Shown here: positions 50,883-60,402 of the stretch, one piece after another
Numbering within the stretch: the stretch's first letter is position 1
Layout: every line of letters begins with the position of its first letter
Program-made: the position numbers and the translations under genes
Assembly: GCF_964019385.1 (NCBI RefSeq)
Contig: NC_088654.1
Location: forward strand, 7,185,743 to 7,249,742
DNA from: Sycon ciliatum
Taxonomy: Eukaryota > Porifera > Calcarea > Leucosolenida > Sycettidae
Length of the DNA stretch: 64,000 nt
Direction: 5' to 3'
The notes under the pieces: generated by a model
Database searches by the model: none
Told to the model about the DNA's origin: nothing
What the model saw: only the letters and a program-made list of their open reading frames with translations

Positions 50883-51227
50883 CGCACTAGCAAAACTGCA
50901 GAAGGAAGGACTCTTCCACAACGAAACAAAAAATGCCTCCTCCCTCATAATCATAATCAGATCAGCATGCAGCTGCTTCTCAAGTTAGTTCAAAAATTTA
51001 GTTTTTTGCCACTCAGTCCCTCATGATGAGCTCAGCGGGGCACCGTTACTATGGAGATTGCAGCCTGTGACGTGTATTGCATAAGGTCTTATGTCGGACT
51101 CGTGGTCTCTTGTACCGGTACGCGTATACCTTGTATACGGTATCCCAAACCTGGGTTGGGTACGACTACCATGGACTACGACTCCCGGCCCCCCGGAGTC
51201 CCGGGAGTACTGATCTTTGCACTACAT

Positions 51228-51427
51228 NNNNNNNNNNNNNNNNNNNNNNNNNNNNNNNNNNNNNNNNNNNNNNNNNNNNNNNNNNNNNNNNNNNNNNNNN
51301 NNNNNNNNNNNNNNNNNNNNNNNNNNNNNNNNNNNNNNNNNNNNNNNNNNNNNNNNNNNNNNNNNNNNNNNNNNNNNNNNNNNNNNNNNNNNNNNNNNNN
51401 NNNNNNNNNNNNNNNNNNNNNNNNNNN
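51228..51427. other. assembly gap (200 N)
   Basis: Exactly 200 N, a scaffold placeholder. The sequence to its right repeats 36415 onwards. Confidence 1.
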
Positions 51428-52556
51428 AGACCGCTTTTGCTTGCACCGTGGGGTGGTCGCTTAGACCAGATTTACTGTGCATACTCCAAGGGGTCCATCT
51501 CTGCCTCTTTCCGATACTGCAAACCGCCCAATATTCGCGTCACTAAGTTTTCGCGATGTTGTAGAAGCAGTGAGTTTGCTATGGCAAAAGTTTCCGAAGC
51601 ACATGGGCCAACTACAGTGCACATACACCCACTTTTGAAGTTTGATTTCACGCTAGTTACTATTACTATTCTCGTGACGCTCTTCTCGCCAAAACAGTTA
51701 ACATCAATCTAGGGGAATGTTTAATAGGCAGTTTACAGTATGTTAAAGCGCTCTGTGCATTCAGCACTTTCCCGGCAGTTTTACAACTATTTGTTTATGA
51801 GTACGGTGTCCATTAGTCTGAGAGAGTGGAAATGGGAAAAAAAACCCTGCATAAAAATAATCGTCATCTCCGGTACTGGAACCAGAGACCTTCGCTAAAG
51901 GCCAGCAATGCTTTACGACTACAGTATTAAACACGGTAGTGAGGGACGCTGTTGTCTCACCTCCCTGTATGCCAATGCTGCAAATGGGGAGGTTGAAGGG
52001 GGGGGGGCACAATTTGCTATACTGTCGTGGACATTGAAACTTCCTAAGCTGGTTGTGTTTCTCAACGCAAGTGTATAGCCGGTGGTAACGCGGACGTGTA
52101 AACTTTACTTTACTTTTACATGGAAATCCGGTCGAATGGCTGTGGCCGGCACCTTCAGTGCGTGCAGAATATGGTATGCGTACTTACGGATGATGTATGG
52201 CCAGCGCACTGGGGCCCGCTTGACCTCCGACTGGATTTCCATGTCCACGGCAGTACCTCAGACCTCAAACTCAGCATGTTGGCTGCGTCAGTGGAACCAG
52301 TTCACTCTTGTATTGCCGCACGTAGATTTGAATCAAGTGTACTGCTTGGAATCACTCACTGTATCGTACAAAACGTAGGACTGGCTGCATGCATTCCCAA
52401 TACAGTCATTGAGGCTTGTCTTGAGCTTCTCCTTTTCTTTTCGACCGGTCTTACTCTTTTCCTTGCTAGCCGTGGTTGGCTATTAAACCCTGCAATGGCC
52501 ACACAAAGTGGTCATTGGCTGCCCGGCCATGTCACGATTGCTTGGAATAAGGTTAA

Positions 52557-53417
52557 AGGGGAAGTTAAGGCAAAAATTAAAATTTCACCAGTTGTAGTCT
52601 TCGGGGTGCTGAGTCGAATGGTCTTGGTCCGAGGAAGCTGAGACGCTCCCTTCCTACTTGAATCCCAATCGAACTCGCGCACTTCCACCGAAACTGGGTG
52701 ACTGCGCCCTACGAGATGGGGATTTGTATGCAAAATGTCACTAAAAGCGCCATTTCGTTCTTATAAAAGCACGGATGACCGCGATTGGCCCATATGTTGT
52801 ACTCTTTTGGACGCTGAGTCGACTGGTTTTGGTCCGAAAAGGCTGCGATGCAGCGTTCCTCCTTTATTCCCAATCGAACATGGTTGAAGAAGCGGTCACG
52901 TGCTCCTGGGTGCCCAAATCACCTGGTCACCACGCCAGCAGGCGACAACTTTCACACCAAGGTTCAACTCGAGTTCAACTCGAGTGACAGGACTGCACCC
53001 AAAAAAGGTCAAACAGGCTAGTAAGTTGTACCCTGCAGGCACGGTGACCAGGTGACTGGTGTACGCAGGAGCACGTGACCACTTGTTCGACCATGTTCGA
53101 TTGGGAATAAAGGAGGAACGCTGCATCGCAGCCTTTTCGGACCAAAACCAGTCGACTCAGCATCCAAAAGACTACAACATATGGGCCAGTCGCGGTCATC
53201 CGTGCTTTTATAAGAACGAAATGGCGCTTTTAGTGACATTTTGCATACAAACCCCCATCTAGTAGGGCGCAGTCACCCAGTTTCGGTGGAAGTGCGCGAG
53301 TTTGATTGGGATTCAAGTAGGAAGGGAGCGTCTCAGCTTCCTCGGACCGAGACCATTCGCCTCAGCACCCCGAAGACTACAACTGGTGAAATTTTAATTT
53401 TTGCCTTAACTTCCCCT
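52557..53417. mobile_element. Kolobok-like foldback element in TTAA
   Basis: 861 bp with inverted arms of about 400 bp, starting AGGGGAAGTTAAGGC and ending with its inverse. TTAA lies on both sides (52553-52556 and 53418-53421). The other block copy has the empty site AAGGTCAAGGCGC near 37540. TTAA with AGGG ends fits Kolobok; a piggyBac-derived MITE is the alternative. No coding capacity. Confidence 0.85.
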
Positions 53418-53488
53418 TTAAGGCGCACTGACCCTGTTTTGCTTGGTATAAAACTAAACTAAATCACCCTTGTCTGCGTGCTCAACAG

Positions 53489-53647
53489 ATGGAGATATTC
53501 GGCGTAAACCTGACGGCCGAGGAGTGGAAAGAACTGCCGCCGCAGAATGCCCTGCAGCGCAAGCTGCGCGTCAAGAAGGAGACTCTTCGACGGCGCTGCG
53601 TCACAGGGCGTGCTCCGACGACAGGTGTTTTACCGCCATCATGGTGA
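53489..53647 (+). pseudogene. second copy of the last exon of gene C
   Basis: All 53 codons of the 37610-37768 exon, including the acceptor and stop, are repeated. GCT to GCC (Ala) and ACT to ACA (Thr) are the only changes. No upstream exons accompany it because the N gap precedes the block. It is either the other allele of the same gene or a truncated duplicate; the silent-only pattern favours an allele or a very recent copy. Confidence 0.8.
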
Positions 53648-55021
53648 TGCGTGACTCCGTACGTGATCTGTGCGTGATGCACGAGTCATCCATGAGTCAT
53701 CCATGAGTCATCCATGTGTAATGCTTGAGTCATCCATGAGTCACCCATGCGTAATTCATGTGTGATCCATGCTTGATCCATGTGTGATGCATGTGTGATC
53801 AACGCCGCATCATAGCTGGGACTACAGTGCAGTATTCTGCTGATGCCCGGCGTCAGCGGAAAACGGGAAAAGAACGGCAACCGGCCGCGATCCACATGGA
53901 CAATGCCAACGGGATAGGGAGAATATTGTAAGAGCTGCGTGATGCTATGCATATCCAGGCGAACCCTGGTTTGGGGCCACCAGGCATAAAACGGACTGAC
54001 CCGGTTGTCTTGGGAGAGGGGCATGCATTCTCTTAGTCTGAAGCCAATGTGATCACTGTACATTCAGAGCGTTGCGTGCCGTAGCACATTTTAGTGCACT
54101 GATGGCCCTACGGACAAAGTAATTGCTGGAACCAGGACGGCGTTTGCCGGCTGGGCTTTATGTGTACATGGAACTGTCACAGTTACGTCATTGACATTAC
54201 AACGCAATGATGTGTGTCCGTCTGACCTGTGGCAACTTACCAGAAACGCTGTGCTTGATCTCCTTGCTGTTTCTTTGTGTACTACCGGGTAATTATAGTG
54301 TGTTGATCTCCTTGAAATGACCGGCCTAATCTCCGTTATGATTCTTATTCATGGTTTGTCGACTGTGTGTGCAGCATGTCCATGCATGCCGTGCAGTATG
54401 AATGGTTGTGGCGCGGGTGCAGTGCTGGCTGTGTAGTCACATTGCTGGTTCAAAGTGTTTCCTCGGTCTGCCTCGTTTCCGTCTTTGTTCAGTGTTGTGC
54501 GCTGGGTGGAGGTAAAGACGTGGCCAAAGAAACGATATCTGACCTGTGAGCCGGCAGCGGCAAGGGCTCATGTGGCCCCCACGGGCCCGTCGCCCTCATA
54601 TTGTTTTTTTTGTTTTTTTTGACCGTGCATGATGTAAAACGCTGCGCTACTTCGACCGGCAGGTTGGATTTCTTTGGTCATTACCGTTGTCACGGTGATA
54701 TAATTATAATGGTGTGTGCGTATAGTTTGATGCGTGCGCTCAGGTGCCAAACAACAGTCCAACCGACATGCACATGCAAACATGTACAATCAATCATGTA
54801 CATGACATGTGTGTCTGGCGACCCCCCCCCCCCCCCTCCCTGTGTCCGTGCATGTGTTTCTATTTGACCTCCAAGTTCAGGGCACCTCGGTCTACCGGGC
54901 ACCCTGTGGGTGAGTTTTACCAAGAGTATTATAATTATGTCCATACATCAAATTTCATACTATTTCCTACATACATGTACATCATGTCACGACTACAGTC
55001 ATTATATGGAGTAAAATACTC

Positions 55022-56452
55022 TAAACCTGTAACTAAAGACCACCGTGACTAGCGATCAGCCTGGTACTACAGTAAAATCTGTAACTAAAGACCACCGTGA
55101 CTAGCGACCAGCCTGGTACTACAGTAAAACCTGTAACTAAAGACCACCGTGACTAGCGACCAGCCTGGTACTACAGTAAAACCTGTAACTAAAGACCACC
55201 GTGACTAGCGACCAGCCTGGTACTACAGTAAAACCTGTAACTAAAGACCACCGTGACTAGCGACCAGCCTGGTACTACAGTAAAACCTGTAACTAAAGAC
55301 CACCGTGACTAGCGACCAGCCTGGTACTACAGTAAAACCTGTAACTAAAGACCACCGTGACTAGCGACCAGCCTGGTACTACAGTAAAATCTGTAACTAA
55401 AGACCACCGTGACTAGCGACCAGCCTGGTACTACAGTAAAACCTGTAACTAAAGACCACCGTGACTAGCGACCAGCCTGGTACTACAGTAAAACCTGTAA
55501 CTAAAGACCACCGTGACTAGCGATCAGCCTGGTACTACAGTAAAATCTGTAACTAAAGACCACCGTGACTAGCGACCAGCCTGGTACTACAGTAAAACCT
55601 GTAACTAAAGACCACCGTGACTAGCGACCAGCCTGGTACTACAGTAAAATCTGTAACTAAAGACCACCGTGACTAGCGACCAGCCTGGTACTACAGTAAA
55701 ACCTGTAACTAAAGACCACCGTGACTAGCGACCAGCCTGGTACTACAGTAAAACCTGTAACTAAAGACCACCGTGACTAGCGACCAGCCTGGTACTACAG
55801 TAAAACCTGTAACTAAAGACCACCGTGACTAGCGACCAGCCTGGTACTACAGTAAAATCTGTAACTAAAGACCACCGTGACTAGCGACCAGCCTGGTACT
55901 ACAGTAAAACCTGTAACTAAAGACCACCGTGACTAGCGACCAGCCTGGTACTACAGTAAAACCTGTAACTAAAGACCACCGTGACTAGCGATCAGCCTGG
56001 TACTACAGTAAAATCTGTAACTAAAGACCACCGTGACTAGCGACCAGCCTGGTACTACAGTAAAACCTGTAACTAAAGACCACCGTGACTAGCGACCAGC
56101 CTGGTACTACAGTAAAATCTGTAACTAAAGACCACCGTGACTAGCGACCAGCCTGGTACTACAGTAAAACCTGTAACTAAAGACCACCGTGACTAGCGAC
56201 CAGCCTGGTACTACAGTAAAACCTGTAACTAAAGACCACCGTGACTAGCGATCAGCCTGGTACTACAGTAAAACCTGTAACTAAAGACCACCGTGACTAG
56301 CGACCAGCCTGGTACTACAGACCACTTCACCAGGCACGGGCGGTCTCACATTCATTATGGTTGTGCGGTGCAAACCTCTAACAAAGGACCACCTGCCACT
56401 AAAGACTGCTTTCTCTGGCCCCAAGGGGTGGTCGTCAGTTACAGGTTTACTG
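55022..56452 (+). repeat. 52-bp satellite array 3 (25 units) in a MITE
   Basis: Same unit as array 2, 25 copies. Variants AAAATCTG and GCGATCAGCC occur in an ordered pattern with a 9-unit (468-bp) period. The MITE body that follows (56320-56452) matches the one after array 2. Confidence 0.9.
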
Positions 56453-56904
56453 TAATTAGAGGTTTGCACCGCACAGCTGCATTATACAAATACATGTATG
56501 AATGTGAGACCGCCCGTGACTGGTGAAGTGGTCTGTAGCACCAGGCTGGTTGCTAATCACGGTTTTCGTTTGGTTTGGTTTGGTTTTTATTAGGGCTGCA
56601 ACGAATATTCTATTATTTTCACAAACGAACGAATACTCACCCATAACGAACGAATTACGAATATTCTCTGAAAATGCTGAATTGTTTCTAAGGCCTGGGT
56701 GAAACAACTATTTTAAATAGGAACGAAATCGATTTTCTTTGTAAACGAATCGAACAGTCTATACCAAAAGAACCTTAGAAAGAGTTTGGCGAGTCCCCGG
56801 TGTTCTAGACCAAGTAGATGTCTAGTGGAGTCATGTCCACTACTCTTGTGAGTCATAGTCCCCTTTCTCAACACATAACAGATGTATATAATATATTATA
56901 TATA

Positions 56905-57000
56905 TTGCTCATTCCCATGTATCTACTGATGAAAATGGGTGAAAAGCTTTTAGTGTTATGAAACTGACAACCTTGTTGTTGTGTGTATACAAAAATATAT
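56905..57000 (+). mobile_element. Penelope-like terminal fragment (+ orientation)
   Basis: GCTCATTCCCATGTATCTAC, CTGATGAAAATGGGTGAAAA and GACAACCTTGTTGTTGTGTG match the pseudo-LTR of the element at 59776-63141 in the opposite orientation. AT-dinucleotide DNA flanks it. Confidence 0.8.
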
Positions 57001-57056
57001 ATTAACTGGTTTGAGGGAAAGAGACAAACGGGAAAAGTCTGAAGAAAAAATTGACT

Positions 57057-57128
57057 GTCACCACCAGGACTCGAACCAGGGACCCTCGCTTGTAGCCAGC
57101 GATGCTCTAACCACTGAGCTATGGTGTA
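57057..57128 (-). pseudogene. tRNA-like sequence (pseudo-tRNA or SINE head)
   Basis: On the minus strand it has D-arm GCTCAGTGGTTAGAGC, anticodon stem TCGCT/AGCGA with loop GGCTACA, and B box GGTTCGAGTCC. The acceptor pairs at only 5 of 7 positions, the T-stem has a central mismatch, and loop position 33 is G instead of T with a CTA triplet. A functional tRNA is therefore unlikely. It sits between the inverted words AGTCTGAAGAAAAA and TTTTCTTCAGACT. A weaker relative lies at 36857-36911. Confidence 0.65.
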
Positions 57129-57189
57129 GTCGTCATCCCAGCAGAGGCCGTTCAACATTTTCTTCAGACTTCGTAACTCACACTTCCTA

Positions 57190-59735
57190 TATATATATGT
57201 AGGACTCAGTATAGAGTCCATGCACTATATGATGTCCAGCACCCTATATAGAGTCCATTGGTCCAAAATCCACTATACAGAGTCCACGAGTCCACTCAGT
57301 TTTGATCAGCTTCAACCTGCCGCGCAATCCCCTATAAGGAGTACACTTTTTCTACCAGTCCCCTATTCACAGTCCAGGAGTCCAGTTTATCCAGTCACGC
57401 CGTCCTGTGACTGTGTCTTGTGCCCGAAAAAGAACAAACACATTTTCAGTTTTGCTTGCCTGGTGGCAGCGCATTCCTTTCTTCACTTCAGCCATGGCTG
57501 CCAGTTCTGCTGTGAAGTTGCTGACAGTAATCTGTCACGAGGTAACCAAGGAGGATAAGGAGACGTTCAAAATCAAATCTGGAAAGCGTCTTGTGGTTCT
57601 CTGAAGACGTTTCATCAGTGCGCGGGATGAAAGCAGAAATTGCAGAACGAGAAAAGTTCAGCACAGTTCAAATCTGACGAGTCAGGTACACTGACACTCT
57701 CTTTCGATCGACGCCACAAGGATCCCCTGTTTGGCTGGCCATTGCTGCCAGTCTGAAGACGTTTGAACGGTTTCATCAGAGCGAGGGATGAAAGCAGAAA
57801 GCGGAGAAAGAGAAAAGTTCAGCACAGTTCCAATCTGACGAGTCAGATACACTGACACTCTCTTTCGTTCGACGCCACAAGGATACCCTTGTTTGACTGG
57901 ACAAGAGCTGCCTGTACCACCGTGTCAAAAGGCTGTCCAACTACATGGCAGGACGATGACTGAGGTAAGGAAGCTTTTACTCGTTTCGATTGGTCTGCTG
58001 TTCTGTCGTTATGCTTGAATTTTTTTCCATTTTCAAGGAGCGTATCGCGTTTGTTTGATGTTGCTTGAATGAATGCCCTAAAAGTAATCAACCACTTCGT
58101 AATAGTCCTCAAGGACTGCAAGGACTTTGCATCAATCGTATACGATCGTCTAGCTATCATCAATTATAATAATTATTTCATGAGAAATGTATTTTTATCC
58201 CTGTGATAATTATGTGAAACTCCACGACACTCTTCCTCTAGTATGATGTCAAATACAATGGGATCCACAAACGCAGTGCCAGTGTACTAGTAGTAGTAGG
58301 AGGATTGCGTGTATGCCAATGACAAGAAAAAGCTTCTCAAGCTAATACTCGTATTCCCTGAAGTAACCGTTTTGATGTCACGAACATGACATTGTGTCAG
58401 TGAAACTGCCTCGTGACAACAAATCATTGCATTTCCATCTTGGGGAAGACTGACTGACGGCAACGCTGTACAGATTGTTCAAATCATCTCATTTCAATTT
58501 AGTTGCAGTGAAGTGAAACACTGTGTACACTACATGTATGGTGGTGTGTCTGTGCGTCTTGAGTGTGCACAAACGATCTTATTCCTCGTATTACTAATAG
58601 ATTATTGTCCCCACCGTCACCTGTTCACAGGTCTTTGAGTGGATTGATTTTCATTGAGCATCACATTCGTTGAGAACTTGGTAGTTGTGTGCTCCCATGC
58701 ATCATTACGGTAATAAGCGTATCCTTGTGCTATCTATTTGTTCCAGGTGTGCTGATTTTCAGAAGCTTGCGGAACTGAGTTCTGCTGAACATTTGCATGG
58801 CCATGAGCAATGGCGAAGCTTGCTATTGCACTCTCAGCATGTGCTAGTATTATGCCGACTACTGCACTATGTTAATCTCTTACACTACTACATGTATGTA
58901 AACGTGCGTGCATCCGCCCACGTATGCATTCGTTTCGTATAATTATTTGTTATCCCTCTTGACTTTACTTGTAAATGCGTGGACGTTTGCATGGCTGTTG
59001 GAGTTGCGCGTGTATTGTGTCTCTACTCTTTTTTTGGTGTTTTCTTGGCGTTGTACAAGTTTGTGTGTGTGTGTGCGCGCAATAATTTGAAAACAAATAA
59101 TTAATCCCGGGCTCTCCATTATTCTCTTTCGATTCTTGTTTTTTTCTAGGTATTTTCTTGGCGTTGTGTGGGTGTGTGCATGTGTGTGTGTGCGTGCACA
59201 ATTATTTGGCAACACTACATGATTGAGATATTGTAATTTACAGCGTCTGCGAAGAGACCACTTGATTTGAGGATGGTGTTTGTAGGGTTTTTCATGTAAT
59301 GAAGTGGCTGCAGTGGCGCCTCAATACATATTTTTTACCTTGAGAAGTGAATGATGCAAAGGATTAAAGGGGGAGGCCGTTTTCTGGTTAATATTCACTG
59401 CTTACAGCAGATCCTATGTCTAATTTCGAACTCGATAGGGGATGCCTAATTGGCTGGACTTTATACAGGGAGTGTTGTCCACATAAGACTCTTTAATCTT
59501 TATAGTTGATTTCAAAGTTTGGACTCCGTACAGTTAATTTTGGACCAATGGACTCTATATAGGGGTGAAGACAATTGGCTGGACTCTATACAGGGAGTGA
59601 TGTCCATCTAAACTTTGAGCTCACAGTTGATTCCAAGTTTGGACTCTGTACAGTGGATTTTGGACCAATGGACTCTATATAGGGGTTGGACATCATATAG
59701 GGGCCGGACGCTCTACTGAGTCCAACATATATATA
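57190..59735. mobile_element. 2.5-kb element with long inverted ends
   Basis: The left GTAGGACTCAGTATAGAGTCC, GATGTCCA and CTATATAGAGTCCATTGGTC are inverted on the right (59590-59735). GGACTCTATA/TATAGAGTCC words recur many times within about 250 bp of each end. The interior has no convincing transposase; short frames such as the 36-codon ATG at 57494 are unassigned. Two GACGTTTNATCAG-type direct repeats lie at about 57600 and 57756. Likely a non-autonomous element. Confidence 0.55.
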
Positions 59736-59743
59736 GATTGAGT

Positions 59744-59775
<32 letters not shown>

Positions 59776-59787
<12 letters not shown>

Positions 59788-60402
59788 ACAACAAGGTTGT
59801 CAGTTTCATAACACTAAAAGCTTTTCACCCATTTTCATCAGTAGGTACATGGGAATGAGCAAGAACGAAAACGAAGCCAGAATTTATACTGGGGGTAGAG
59901 AATCAGCAAGAATATTCTTACGCGCCTCAAGTTCACACTACACTACCATAAGAATGTATGGAGCAGTGGAAAAATGCGGGAAACAACACATGAAGGGAAT
60001 GCAGTACCAGAACAAACACGTGATAAAGTTGTCAGTCCGGTTGCAGCTTGAACAGCCGCAGCACCTTGATGTGCTTCTTTTGTCGACACAGCTCTGGCCT
60101 CAAACTGCGAATGTACAGCGCCTCCAGTGTGAATCTGTGCGCGCTGTTCCGGGCTGGTGTGATCACACTGAAGCTGCTGTTGCGTTCCTGCGGGATGCAC
60201 TCAGGTTGCGCCTGCAAATGCTTTGTGATGGCGCTATCACTTGTCGCCACACGTTTGTCAGGCGGCTTCTTGTACAGCTTGTCTGGGATATGCTGCTTGA
60301 TCCTTTCCGAGAATCGCTGACATGTCTCACCAACGTACGTCCGCTCACAGCGACACGCATACTTATAAATAAAATTACTATTTTCAAGAGTTGGTGAAAC
60401 AT
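59776..60402 (-). repeat. pseudo-LTR, downstream copy
   Basis: Includes the GIY-YIG end of the ORF and the 3' region with CTGATGAAAATGGGTGAAAA. It matches 62515-63141 with no obvious differences by eye. Confidence 0.9.

Larger units (their letters stand above)
45823..51089. mobile_element. apparently complete two-gene DNA transposon (ISL2EU-type)
   Basis: The left terminus AGACCATATCCAATGACGTC and the inverse of the right end, AGACCTTATGCAATACACGTC, match as imperfect inverted repeats, and a second shared word ACTGAGTGGCAAAA lies inside each end. TAT flanks both sides. The element is 5267 bp. It holds a YqaJ-nuclease gene (+) and a THAP-DDE transposase gene (-) in convergent order. Pairing of a YqaJ protein with a THAP transposase is, to my knowledge, the layout called ISL2EU/IS4EU. 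Both genes look intact, so recent activity is plausible. Confidence 0.85.
51428..56593 (+). repeat. duplicated block, copy 2
   Basis: Collinear with 36415-40427. Differences are the Kolobok-like insertion 52557-53417, five extra satellite units, a 40-bp insertion near 54560 and scattered point changes. After TTTTTATTAG it continues with a hAT-like end (GGGCTGCAACGAATATTC) instead of the MITE seen in copy 1. Confidence 0.9.

Noticed and set aside
57057..57128. Functional tRNA gene
   Set aside because: Acceptor and T-stem mismatches, a G at position 33 and a CTA triplet argue for a pseudo-tRNA or SINE head.
57494..57604. Small ORF starting MAASSAVKLLTV as a gene
   Set aside because: It is 36 codons, lies within a repeat element, and no domain or partner exon is seen.
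57756..57830. Second hammerhead candidate (minus strand CTGATGAAACCGTT)
   Set aside because: The required GAAA is CAAA and the base after the stem III-like hairpin is G, which does not fit a cleavage site.
59849..60397. 182-codon frame on the plus strand, repeated at 62588-63136
   Set aside because: It is antisense to the Penelope ORF and pseudo-LTR; the minus frame carries the RT and GIY-YIG motifs.
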